Part shown: in pieces, positions 54,106 through 62,801 of the stretch | Numbering within the stretch: the first letter of the stretch is position 1 | Layout: each line of letters opens with the position of its first letter | NCBI RefSeq assembly: GCF_003097315.1 | Contig: NZ_QDDL01000009.1 | Coordinates: 1 to 64,000 of the forward strand | Direction: 5' to 3' | DNA from: Pelagibaculum spongiae | Lineage (GTDB): Bacteria > Pseudomonadota > Gammaproteobacteria > Enterobacterales > Pelagibaculaceae | DNA length: 64,000 bases | Notes under the pieces: model-generated | The model's input: the letters and a program-made list of their open reading frames with translations, nothing else | The model's database searches: none | What the model was told of the DNA's origin: nothing | Program-made: the position numbers and the translations under genes

Positions 54106-54591
54106 CTGAGTTCAAATCTAAACGCCTCAAACTCCATGGTTGAATCTGCAACCGAAACGACCCGCTCCAAGATAATGTTCAAAAGCGCTATTGTCTTGTT
54201 ATTAAACACACGCAACGATTAAAATTCCTGACTTAGCACAAACTGTATTTACTGATCGCTTGATTATTGAGCTGTCATGTCCGCATATTGGTTTCATAAC
54301 AGGTCGCTCGATTAACCAGCCCAGCCAGCAACAGAATGGAATCCAGATGAAATTCACAGAACAACAGCTTGAGAAAGCGATCATCCAGCTACTGGGCGAG
54401 CAAGGTTATCCGCATGTTGCTGGTTCACAAATAACCCGTGCACCGGAAGAGGTGCTAATTAAGGATGACCTGCGAGCGTTTCTGGCCAAACAATACAAAG
54501 CCGAGGGCATTACCCAAGGCGAGATAGATTCGGTTATTCGCCAGTTGGAGACGTTTCCTGCCAGTGACTTGTACGAAAGCAATAAACAGTT
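54106..54591. repeat. Direct repeat, copy 1 (hsdR upstream region and 5' end)
   Basis: About 485 bases match 57130-57615 at a constant offset of 3,024 with no insertion or deletion. The first ~430 bases differ at only a handful of positions; the last ~50 (from 54548) differ more. It carries the region upstream of hsdR and the first ~80 codons. Confidence 0.92.
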
Positions 54592-54598
54592 GAATTAA
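54347..54598 (+). pseudogene. Truncated hsdR copy (first ~80 codons)
   Basis: 83 codons, ATG at 54347, almost identical to HsdR residues 1-80 (MKFTEQQLEKAIIQLL start) until it runs into unrelated sequence and a stop. It lacks the nuclease and motor domains. Either a dead 5' remnant of the old hsdR or a by-product of an insertion that supplied a new 5' end. Confidence 0.85.
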
Positions 54599-55296
54599 AA
54601 AGGTTCTGGTTTTTAATTTATTACTTCTGAGTTGCCATCCCTGGCGTCTGGGTTCCGGCATCCATGCTCGGAATGACCGGTTCGGAGCATGCCGCTGGGC
54701 ACGTCATCCGGTCAGGAAGTGCACGGATGCACGGATGCACGAATGCACGAATGCACGAATGCACGAATGCACGAATGCACGAATGCACGGATTAGGGCGA
54801 CGCAGGCAGCAAATGTTCCAGACATTTGTTCTGCATTTCCTCCATCCATGCAGGTCATGCCAAAGCCGAGATTGGCGATGAACCCAGTGACAGGGAGGTT
54901 TCACGTTAAAGCTTGCGCCAAGTTTAACCTTTGCCTTCCATGACTACTGGGTTCCCTGTTCGGAATGACCGTCACCCAACAATTCAACGAGTCACAAAAC
55001 GGTCTTTAGAGAAGGAGCGCTGGCCAGGCAGGCTGGCACAAGGTCAGTCGGCAAATTGACCATTACAATGTGGATATGGCAATTTCAGTGGGCTACAGAG
55101 TCAATTCCAAAAAAAGCACCCAGTTCTGCTGCAGGGCGACTCCCTCAATAAATAGCAGTTTGAACTAGGGCTCAATGCCTGCCAGTAATGTTTACAGACA
55201 GGCACTTTTCCAATGGCTGTTGCCTCAGCTTTAGGCAAAAAGTGATAGGCTTATGAGCAATCAATTTATAACACTATTGAAAACGGATACGCCCCT
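54599..55296. other. Non-coding insert segment with repeats
   Basis: About 700 bases between the hsdR remnant and the ATPase gene. It contains an inverted repeat around the word GCATGCTCCG (about 54658-54692), the 8-base tandem array (54719-54790), and a pair of inverted ACTGGGTTCCCTGT words (about 54880-54895 and 54942-54960) of the sort found in dispersed intergenic repeats. No convincing gene. Confidence 0.6.
54719..54790. repeat. 8-bp tandem repeat, nine units
   Basis: Nine head-to-tail units of ATGCACGA or its variants (GTGCACGG, ATGCACGG), 72 bases. The six central units are identical. An 8-base unit is not a multiple of three, so unit number changes would shift any frame read through it. 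Confidence 0.95.
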
Positions 55297-56481
55297 GTGA
55301 AGCTTGAGTCTCTATCAATTAAAAACTACCGGGTTTTTCAGGATGTACAGCTGAAAAACCTACCTGGACTATGCGTGTTTGTAGGTGCCAACGGCAGTGG
55401 CAAAAGCACCCTATTTGATTTGTTTGGTTTTCTTAAAGACGCACTCAATGGCAATGTAAGAACCGCCTTGCAAAAACGTGGTGGGTTTAAGGAAGTGGTC
55501 ACCCGAGGCTGTATTGACCAGCCCATTGAGTTTGTTTTGCAGTTTCGGTTGGAAATTGGCGGCGTTGAACGTTTGGTAAGTTACTTGCTTGAAATTCGTT
55601 TACAAAATAACCGCCCGATCGTTACTCGTGAAATATTACGCTACAAGCGTGGCAAACATGGCTCGCCTTATCATTTTCTCGATTTCAGCCATGGTGCAGG
55701 CTACGCCATTTTGAATGAAGAAGACTTCAACCAGCAGGACTCAGAGCTAGAACGCGAAGAGCAAACATTAGACAGCCCAGATATTTTGGCAGTAAAAGGG
55801 TTGGGGCAATTTCAGCGCTTTAAAGCGGCCAATGCTGTTCGCCAGTTAATTGAAAACTGGCATGTTTCAGATTTCCATATCAGTGAAGCAAGGCCATCTA
55901 CCGATGCAGGCTATGCCGAGCATTTATCTTCCCGTGGCGATAATACTGCGTTGGTTGCTCAGTATTTGTTTGAGCAACACCCGGATATTTTTAATCAAGT
56001 GCTTGAAAAAATGAAGCAGCGAGTGCCCGGCGTTGAAGATGTTAAAGCGGTAGAAACTGATGATGGCCGGATTGTTCTTAAATTTCAGGATGGCAGTTTT
56101 AAAGACCCGTTTATTGCTCGCTATGTTTCTGATGGCACCATTAAGATGTTTGCCTATTTATTGCTTTTAAATGACCCGACACCCCATCCGTTGCTATGTG
56201 TTGAAGAACCGGAAAACCAGCTTTACCCCAGCTTAATGCCAGAGTTGGCGGAAGAATTCCGCAGCTATTCTGACCGAGGCGGGCAAGTTATGGTATCCAG
56301 TCATTCTCCCGATATGCTCAACAGCATCAATCTAGATGAAATCTTCTGGTTAAAGAAAGTTGACGGTGTAACCTGCGTAGAACGTGCAGCAGACAACCTG
56401 TTGTTGGCCAGTTTGGTCGCTGGAGGTGAGTTAGCAGGCGCGCTTTGGAAGCAGGGGTTATTTGACGGAGTTCATCCGTAA
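55297..56481 (+). CDS. OLD/AriA-like AAA ATPase (AAA_21)
   Basis: 394 residues from GTG 55297. ABC-type ATPase as in OLD-family proteins: SIKNYRVFQDVQL start, Walker A GANGSGKST (30-38), a long middle region, VSDGTIKMFAYLLLL (signature helix), LLCVEEPENQLYP (Walker B with catalytic Glu), and SSHSPDML (H-loop). No TOPRIM domain is fused; the next gene supplies a TOPRIM-like DUF4276 with a one-base overlap. Two-gene systems of this build (PARIS: AriA-AriB and relatives) act in phage defence. It sits in the insert that split hsdR. Confidence 0.85.
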   Translation: MKLESLSIKNYRVFQDVQLKNLPGLCVFVGANGSGKSTLFDLFGFLKDALNGNVRTALQKRGGFKEVVTRGCIDQPIEFVLQFRLEIGGVERLVSYLLEIRLQNNRPIVTREILRYKRGKHGSPYHFLDFSHGAGYAILNEEDFNQQDSELEREEQTLDSPDILAVKGLGQFQRFKAANAVRQLIENWHVSDFHISEARPSTDAGYAEHLSSRGDNTALVAQYLFEQHPDIFNQVLEKMKQRVPGVEDVKAVETDDGRIVLKFQDGSFKDPFIARYVSDGTIKMFAYLLLLNDPTPHPLLCVEEPENQLYPSLMPELAEEFRSYSDRGGQVMVSSHSPDMLNSINLDEIFWLKKVDGVTCVERAADNLLLASLVAGGELAGALWKQGLFDGVHP

Positions 56482-57053
56482 TGATTTCTTTGGTATTTCT
56501 GTTGGAAGAGCCATCAGCCAAAGTCATGCTAAAGCTATTTTTACCTCGAATACTTCCTGATGATGTCAGTTTTTTCTGTATTCCCCATGAAGGCAAGCAA
56601 GACTTGGAAAAGTCGATTCGTAACAAACTCCAAAACTGGACGGTTCCTAATACTTGGTTTGTAGTGATTCGTGATAAAGACCAAGGCGATTGCGCACCAC
56701 TCGAACAGTCTCTGCAAGCTTTGTGTGAAGCTGGTGGCCGACCTGAAACCTTAATTCGTATTGCAGTACATGAACTGGAAAGCTGGTTTTTGGGCGATTT
56801 AGCAGCAATTGGCCAGGCATATGCACTGCCCAAGCTAGCGAACAAGCAAAACTCGAAGAAATTCCGCAACCCTGATGCATTAGCCAATGCCAAGGAAGAA
56901 ATTGGCAAGCTGGTAAAGGGTTATCAGAAAATGGCAGGGGCACGTGCCATCGCGCCGCACCTTGCTCTGACCGGCAATACATCGGTAAGTTTTCGGCATT
57001 TGATCTGTGGCTTAGAAAAGTATGTGATACAAATCAGACCACAAGTTTCTTAG
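56481..57053 (+). CDS. DUF4276 (TOPRIM-like) partner protein
   Basis: 190 residues. Acidic residues fit a TOPRIM-type site: FLLEEPSAK (Glu9/Glu10) on the first strand, VIRDKDQGDC (Asp65, Asp67, Asp70), and VHELESWFLGD (Glu98/Glu100), which is the DUF4276 hallmark. With the ATPase just upstream it forms a split OLD-like pair, where the ATPase would sense and the TOPRIM-like protein would cut nucleic acid. The last codons are part of a 47-base repeat that recurs 70 bases downstream. Confidence 0.82.
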   Translation: MISLVFLLEEPSAKVMLKLFLPRILPDDVSFFCIPHEGKQDLEKSIRNKLQNWTVPNTWFVVIRDKDQGDCAPLEQSLQALCEAGGRPETLIRIAVHELESWFLGDLAAIGQAYALPKLANKQNSKKFRNPDALANAKEEIGKLVKGYQKMAGARAIAPHLALTGNTSVSFRHLICGLEKYVIQIRPQVS

Positions 57054-57086
57054 TGGCGCCTGAAATCAAATCTACGCTCCTCAAAC
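57040..57086. repeat. 47-bp direct repeat, copy 1
   Basis: CACAAGTTTCTTAGTGG... to ..CTCAAAC matches 57110-57156 with 6-8 differences at offset 70. Copy 1 contains the last codons of the DUF4276 gene. Confidence 0.8.
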
Positions 57087-57099
57087 TATCTTGAGGAGC
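57076..57099. repeat. Hairpin between the 47-bp repeats
   Basis: Perfect 9-bp stem GCTCCTCAA / TTGAGGAGC with a 6-base loop, about 25 bases after the DUF4276 stop. No T run, so a weak or rho-assisted terminator at best. Confidence 0.6.
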
Positions 57100-57109
57100 C
57101 TCGAGACGC

Positions 57110-57156
57110 CACAAGCTTCCTAGTGGAGTCTGAAATCAAATCTAAACGCCTCAAAC
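57110..57156. repeat. 47-bp direct repeat, copy 2
   Basis: Second copy of the repeat at 57040-57086. Its right part overlaps the start of direct-repeat copy 2 of the hsdR upstream region, so this is the junction between insert and hsdR. Confidence 0.8.
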
Positions 57157-57615
57157 TCCATGGTTGAATCTGCAACCGAAACGACCCGCCTCAAAATAAT
57201 GTTCAAAAGCGCTATGGTCTTGTTATTAAACACACGCAACTATTAAAATTCCTGACTTAGCACAAACTGTATTTACTGATCGCTTGATTATTGAGCTGTC
57301 ATGTCCGCATATTGGTTTCATAACAGGTCGCTCGATTAACCAGCCCAGCCAGCAACAGAATGGAATCCAGATGAAATTCACAGAACAACAGCTTGAGAAA
57401 GCGATCATCCAGCTACTGGGCGAGCAAGGTTATCCGCATGTTGCTGGTTCACAAATAACCCGTGCACCGGAAGAGGTGCTAATCAAGGATGACCTGCGAG
57501 CGTTTCTGGCCAAACAATACAAAGCCGAGGGCATTACCCAAGGCGAGATAGATTCGGTTATTCGCCAGTTAGCAACGCTGCCTGCCAGTGATGTGTACGA
57601 CAGCAATAAACAATT
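57130..57615. repeat. Direct repeat, copy 2 (in the intact hsdR)
   Basis: The intact counterpart of 54106-54591. It contains the region upstream of hsdR, the start codon and codons 1 to ~81. Confidence 0.92.
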
Positions 57616-60600
57616 CTGTGAATGGTTGTCCGATGGATTCTTGCTCAAACGAGAAGACCACAATTTAAAAGATTTATATATTCAGCTGTTGGATTACCCT
57701 GCTGTTTCAGTACCGGCCATGTTCGATGATGTGCTCGCCCAAGTTGCTGAGCCAATAAAACCCTACGCTGCTACAAAAAAAACAACGACTGATCATAATA
57801 TTTACAAAATAGTCAATCAGCTGGAAATTGAAGGTAAAGATGAGTTAAGAATTCCCGATGGGATTTTATATATTAACGGCTTACCTTTGGTGGTGTTTGA
57901 ATTTAAAAGCGCTATTCGTGAAGACGCAGCCACCATTCATGATGCCTATGAACAACTAACCACTCGCTACCGCAGGGATATTCCGCAGCTGTTTGTTTTT
58001 AATGCTTTATGCATTATTAGCGATGGCGTGAATAACAAAATGGGCAGTTTCTTTGCACCCTATGAATTTTTCTATGCTTGGCGCAAGGTGACCGGTGATG
58101 AATCGGTAGAAAAAGATGGTATTAATTCGCTTCACACATTATTACAAGGTTTGTTCGACCAGCAACGGTTACGCCAGGTTATTCGAGATTTTATCTATTT
58201 CCCAGATAAGTCCAATAAAGAGGAGAAAATTGTTTGTCGCTACCCTCAGTTTTATGCCGTTAATAAACTGTATAAAAGTATTCAGCTAAATAAAAAACCT
58301 GAAGGTGATGGCAAGGGCGGCACTTACTTTGGCGCTACAGGCTGCGGTAAAAGTTTTACCATGCAGTTTTTAGCCCGTCGGCTGATGAAGAGCGTTGATT
58401 TTGCAAGCCCAACCATTGTGTTGATTACCGACCGCAATGATCTGGATGATCAGTTATCTAAGCAGTTTACCAACGCCAAAACCTATATTGGCGACGCGAC
58501 GATTGTTACCGTAGATAGCCGCCAACATTTGCGTGATTTATTAAAAGACCGGAAAAGTGGTGGTGTATTTTTAACCACCATTCATAAATTCTCTGAAGAT
58601 ATCGAACTGCTCAGCCAACGCAGTAATATTATTTGTATTTCTGATGAAGCCCACCGCAGCCAAATCAACCTCGATCAAAAAATAACGGTGATCGACACCG
58701 AGTCAAAAAAGGCGGTTCGCAAAACCTTTGGCTTTGCTTATTACCTGCATCAGTCACTTCCCAATGCGACCTACGTTGGTTTTACTGGCACACCGATTGA
58801 CGCCACGTTAGATGTGTTCGGCCAAGTGGCTGACAGCTACACCATGAGCGAGTCAGTAAAAGACGAAATTACCGTGCGGATTGTTTATGAAGGCCGGGCG
58901 GCAAAAGTGGTGCTGGATAATAGCAAGCTGGAAGAAATTGAAGCCTACTACCAACAATGCCTGGAGTCAGGCGCTAGCGAATATCAGGTAGAAGAAAGTA
59001 AAAGCAGCAGCGCGAGCATGGGCAATATTTTAGGCGACCCAGAACGCATTCAAGCGCTTGCCAAAGACTTTGTTGCCCATTATGAAAAACGTATTGAAGA
59101 AGGCTCAACCATAAAGGGCAAGGCAATATTTGTCTCTAGCAGCCGACAAGTAGCTTGGTTGTTTTATCAGCAGTTACGTGAGCTGCGGCCACAATGGTTC
59201 GAAGTATTGCAATGTGAAGCAGGTGTGACACTTTCTGATAAAGAAAAGGAAAAAATCAAACCAATGGAACGGGTTAAAATGGTTATGACCCGTAACAAGG
59301 ATGACCAAAAAGAACTGTATGATTTACTGAAAACTAAAGAATATCGTAAAGAACTCGATAAACAGTTTAAAAATGAGAAGTCCAATTTTAAAATCGCCAT
59401 TGTGGTTGATATGTGGCTCACCGGTTTTGATGTGCCTTGTCTGGATAGCATTTATATTGATAAACCGGTGCAAAAGCACAGTTTGATTCAAACGATTTCT
59501 CGGGTTAATCGTAAATATGCTGGCAAAGACAAAGGCTTGGTCATTGATTATATTGGCATTAAAAGTCAGATGAATAAGGCATTGGCACAGTTTTCTAAAG
59601 CCGATGAAAGCAATTTTGAAGATATTCAGCAGTCAGTGGTTGAAGTAAAAAATCACTTGGATTTATTGCGGCAGGTTTTTCACACATTCGATACGGCTCC
59701 CTATTTCAGTGGTAACCCAGTCGCCCAGCTCAACTGCCTGAACAGCGCCTCAGAATTTGTGCTACAAACTGAAAAACTCGAAAAGCGCTTTATGGCGTTG
59801 ATGAAACGCTTAAAAGCGGCCTATGACATTTGCTGTGGTAGCGAACAATTCTCCACCCACGAGAAAGACCTGGTACATTTTTACCTAGCGATTCGCTCAA
59901 TTGTGTTTAAGCTAACCCGCGGAGAAGCACCAGATACCGCACAAATGAACGCCAAGGTTCGCGACATGATTGCCGAAGCAATTAAAAGTGATGGTGTCGA
60001 AGAGATTTTCAAATTGGGTGAAGATGGTGCAACAGCGATTGATATTTTCGATGATGATTACATGGAAAAAATCGATAAAATTAAACTGCCCAATACTAAA
60101 ATTCAGCTACTACAAAAACTGTTAAAAAAAGCTTTGGAAGAATTCAAGAAAACCAACAAGAGCAAAGGGGTGGATTTTACCAAAAAATTCCAGTCGTTGG
60201 TCGACAAATATAACGAGCGTAAAGAAGAAGATGCCTTTACCGTTGAAGTACACGACGAAGCTATTTCAGAAATGTTCGGCCTGATGGGTGAATTAAAAAC
60301 CGAAATGAATTCCTTTGAAGATTTGGGGATTTCTCTGGAAGAAAAAGCTTTTTATGATATTTTGAAAAAAATTGCTGACAAATACCAGTTTGACTATCAA
60401 GAAGATCGACTACTCATACTGGCAGCAAAAGTAAAACAAGTCGTCGATGATAAAGCCGCTTTTCCTGACTGGAATAATCGAGCCGATATTCAAGCTGAGC
60501 TGCGCGTCGCTTTAATTATGCTGTTATCAAAAAACGGCTATCCACCGGTGACTTACGCTGAGGTTTACAAGGAAGTGTTTGACCAGGCCGAGCATTTTAA

Positions 60601-60619
60601 GGCGCATCGAGCGGTATGA
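57371..60619 (+). CDS. hsdR: Type I restriction endonuclease subunit R
   Basis: 1,082 residues from ATG 57371 (the frame is open to 57284, but the HsdR start MKFTEQQLEKAI is here; the same start is kept in the truncated copy). Nuclease domain with Asp163 (IPDGILY) and Glu177-Phe-Lys179 (PLVVFEFKS); Walker A FGATGCGKSF (about 344-353); DEAH motif ISDEAHRSQ near 455; GFTGTPID; then helicase lobe 2 and a helical C-terminal domain. It translocates DNA and cuts unmethylated targets. It has its own duplicated upstream region and lies 9.4 kb from hsdS. Confidence 0.93.
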   Translation: MKFTEQQLEKAIIQLLGEQGYPHVAGSQITRAPEEVLIKDDLRAFLAKQYKAEGITQGEIDSVIRQLATLPASDVYDSNKQFCEWLSDGFLLKREDHNLKDLYIQLLDYPAVSVPAMFDDVLAQVAEPIKPYAATKKTTTDHNIYKIVNQLEIEGKDELRIPDGILYINGLPLVVFEFKSAIREDAATIHDAYEQLTTRYRRDIPQLFVFNALCIISDGVNNKMGSFFAPYEFFYAWRKVTGDESVEKDGINSLHTLLQGLFDQQRLRQVIRDFIYFPDKSNKEEKIVCRYPQFYAVNKLYKSIQLNKKPEGDGKGGTYFGATGCGKSFTMQFLARRLMKSVDFASPTIVLITDRNDLDDQLSKQFTNAKTYIGDATIVTVDSRQHLRDLLKDRKSGGVFLTTIHKFSEDIELLSQRSNIICISDEAHRSQINLDQKITVIDTESKKAVRKTFGFAYYLHQSLPNATYVGFTGTPIDATLDVFGQVADSYTMSESVKDEITVRIVYEGRAAKVVLDNSKLEEIEAYYQQCLESGASEYQVEESKSSSASMGNILGDPERIQALAKDFVAHYEKRIEEGSTIKGKAIFVSSSRQVAWLFYQQLRELRPQWFEVLQCEAGVTLSDKEKEKIKPMERVKMVMTRNKDDQKELYDLLKTKEYRKELDKQFKNEKSNFKIAIVVDMWLTGFDVPCLDSIYIDKPVQKHSLIQTISRVNRKYAGKDKGLVIDYIGIKSQMNKALAQFSKADESNFEDIQQSVVEVKNHLDLLRQVFHTFDTAPYFSGNPVAQLNCLNSASEFVLQTEKLEKRFMALMKRLKAAYDICCGSEQFSTHEKDLVHFYLAIRSIVFKLTRGEAPDTAQMNAKVRDMIAEAIKSDGVEEIFKLGEDGATAIDIFDDDYMEKIDKIKLPNTKIQLLQKLLKKALEEFKKTNKSKGVDFTKKFQSLVDKYNERKEEDAFTVEVHDEAISEMFGLMGELKTEMNSFEDLGISLEEKAFYDILKKIADKYQFDYQEDRLLILAAKVKQVVDDKAAFPDWNNRADIQAELRVALIMLLSKNGYPPVTYAEVYKEVFDQAEHFKAHRAV

Positions 60620-60725
60620 GCCATTCGCAAGAAAAACTGATATGATTTCTTCACTTTAGCAAGCACTCCGATTTCCAACGCTCTTGCCCTATTGTTGATA
60701 ATTTTTTGTATCTCAGGATGTTGTT

Positions 60726-62723
60726 ATGACTCTTAAACCTTTCAAACTAGGTAAACTCGATCCTTTTAATGATTTTGATTCCGCCAAAGAAGCGCTTGAA
60801 GCTTGGCTGGTCGAGTTCTCTGGCTTGTATCTGGCATCAGTTGAGTACAACAAGCTTTCTAAGGTAAATAAGAAGCAACAAGGGCAGTGGTTCGCTTTCT
60901 TTATGGACTTGTCGCTGGGATACATTGCCAAAGATTTGAATAAGCTTGATTTAGATGATGTACAAGAAATCATGATGGATTTGATTCCAAGAAAATTGAT
61001 CTGTTCTGATACTCAAGCCAAAACAATTGTTCCTGATATTCTGGCTGCCTGGCAGTTTTTGGACCGAACCTTTAATAGCGGGCCAACTAAAAAACTAAAG
61101 CATGCCACAGAAATTATTGCTTTTCTAACCAGCATAAAAAGAGATTATCTAAAGATTTATAATCATGATCCATCTAGTTTCTCTTCACCTTTTGACTTAT
61201 TGGATGAAGATGATTTTGAAACAGATTTTGACTTGTCAACCAATGATCTACTAGAGCAATTTGAAAATGATCGTTGGATTATAGATTTAATTGAAAGCAC
61301 TGCGAAAAACATTAACAAAAAAACCAACATACTAGAAATTTCTGAATGGTCAACACTACTTGAGTTCGACCCATTAGATAATTTTATTTCTTTTATTTGT
61401 TGCGCTGGAATCAATGAAGAAATCGAACACTGCCAACAGGCGATGGTTCAATTACTCGAATATTCATTACAAAATTTATTTATGCTAATCCGGCAAAAAG
61501 ACGCATCAGCCATCGAATTTTGGCAAGCTACAGAGAAAAACCTGATACTTGCCTTTGAGCATGACAATCTGAATGCTCACTCAACCAGTTTATTTATGTC
61601 TGTTCTCGCGCAATACAAATCTTTTCTTTCAGAAAATTTTGTCGACTTTATTAAAAACTACTCAATTGAAACTGTAGAAGATTTAAGTAGCGGCGAAATG
61701 ACCCCTGAGGTATTAGACAATCTCTTTATAGAAATTGATAACAATACCGAGGATGAATTCGAACTCGCCAATCTACTCAGTACAGAGTTAGCGTTTTTAC
61801 CTCCTGAAGGCTTTGAAATATTGTGTTCAGTCTTCGTCGATTCTGGCGCTAAGGCGTCTAATGCGCTGGCTTTATCTGTTCTCAACGATGATATTGAACA
61901 AGCAAAAGTTGCTATATCTATTTTAAATCAGCAACCTGGAAAACTGCCACCGGCGTCGTTATCTCGATTAATTCAAGTTCGAAACTGGTTAGCTGATCCG
62001 CTCAAAAAACCTGTCGACCAATTAATTAAAAATGCAAAAAAGAAAGGGGTGTCTTCATTAAGCAGTATTTTATTTTCCAAAGAGAATATCGTCGATTGCC
62101 ATATGTCGGCAGTAGATGGTTCTGGCGCTCAAGGTGTGATGATTACCCTGCGAGATCACGATAAATTCAGATTAGTCGCTTTGGTATTCAAACAAAACTT
62201 AGGGATTGTTGATGTCAGTATTTCACCACCACTCACCAATACTTTTATAAAACAGCACATCAAAATGGCTAAAGATTCCATTGGCGCTTTAGAAAAAGTA
62301 TCTGTTGATTTAATTCGCAAGCAACTACCCATTTTTATTTCACTCAATAAATCCAGCAACACCGCGATTGATTTTAATTTGGTACAAGCCATGGAATTAA
62401 TTGGCGCAACTGACTGGAACCCAACCGAAGAAACACTTACCAGCTTATGCGATCAATCGCTGCTGACAGAGCCTACTAGTGCTGAAATCGTTACTGCAAA
62501 AAAAGCCGTAGCGCGCTGGGTCGATTCAGATTTAGGCAGCAGTTGGTTTGAAATGTTACGGCCTGGTACAAAACAGCATCACTCAGAATGGGCTGAAAGA
62601 ATGCTGCGAATGGCTTTATGGTGCCAGTTTTCTGCTAGCAAACGCAGGCAAAACCAAGCGCGTAATTTTGCTGTTGTAAGCTGGTTATTTCAGAACTCCA
62701 AAAAACCTATTTTGAAAAATTAA
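60726..62723 (+). CDS. Large protein of unknown function
   Basis: 665 residues, soluble, acidic, mostly helical by composition up to about residue 440, with an alpha/beta part (about 450-560, MSAVDGSGAQGVMITLRDHDKFRLVALVF) and a final segment with WAERMLRMALWCQFSASKRR. AGGA lies a few bases before the ATG. It follows hsdR by 106 bases on the same strand, ends at a terminator, and is next to tsaD. I recognise no family. It may belong to the island or be an old neighbour of tsaD. Confidence 0.7.
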   Translation: MTLKPFKLGKLDPFNDFDSAKEALEAWLVEFSGLYLASVEYNKLSKVNKKQQGQWFAFFMDLSLGYIAKDLNKLDLDDVQEIMMDLIPRKLICSDTQAKTIVPDILAAWQFLDRTFNSGPTKKLKHATEIIAFLTSIKRDYLKIYNHDPSSFSSPFDLLDEDDFETDFDLSTNDLLEQFENDRWIIDLIESTAKNINKKTNILEISEWSTLLEFDPLDNFISFICCAGINEEIEHCQQAMVQLLEYSLQNLFMLIRQKDASAIEFWQATEKNLILAFEHDNLNAHSTSLFMSVLAQYKSFLSENFVDFIKNYSIETVEDLSSGEMTPEVLDNLFIEIDNNTEDEFELANLLSTELAFLPPEGFEILCSVFVDSGAKASNALALSVLNDDIEQAKVAISILNQQPGKLPPASLSRLIQVRNWLADPLKKPVDQLIKNAKKKGVSSLSSILFSKENIVDCHMSAVDGSGAQGVMITLRDHDKFRLVALVFKQNLGIVDVSISPPLTNTFIKQHIKMAKDSIGALEKVSVDLIRKQLPIFISLNKSSNTAIDFNLVQAMELIGATDWNPTEETLTSLCDQSLLTEPTSAEIVTAKKAVARWVDSDLGSSWFEMLRPGTKQHHSEWAERMLRMALWCQFSASKRRQNQARNFAVVSWLFQNSKKPILKN

Positions 62724-62751
62724 CATCAACACAATTTTTCATAGATAAACT

Positions 62752-62779
62752 AAAAACGAGCCAGCTTCGGCTCGTTTTT
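62752..62779. terminator. Bidirectional rho-independent terminator
   Basis: Stem AAAAACGAGCC / GGCTCGTTTTT, 6-base loop, between the convergent 665-residue protein gene and tsaD. Confidence 0.9.
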
Positions 62780-62801
62780 AGTTTCAATCATCTAGCTCAA
62801 T

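Noticed and set aside
54347-54598. Separate small gene encoding an HsdR-like N-terminal protein
   Set aside because: Near identity to hsdR codons 1-80 followed by an abrupt end marks it as a remnant, though expression is not excluded.
54719-54790. Short direct repeats as a possible CRISPR array
   Set aside because: Units are 8 bases with no spacers and no cas genes nearby.
54689-54943. Open frame running through the 8-bp tandem repeat (peptide with repeated DARMHECTN)
   Set aside because: The frame is open only because of the repeat; no ribosome binding site, and both flanks are dispersed non-coding repeats.
57284-57370. Extended HsdR N-terminus
   Set aside because: The 29 extra residues are not typical of HsdR; the start at 57371 gives the normal N-terminus.
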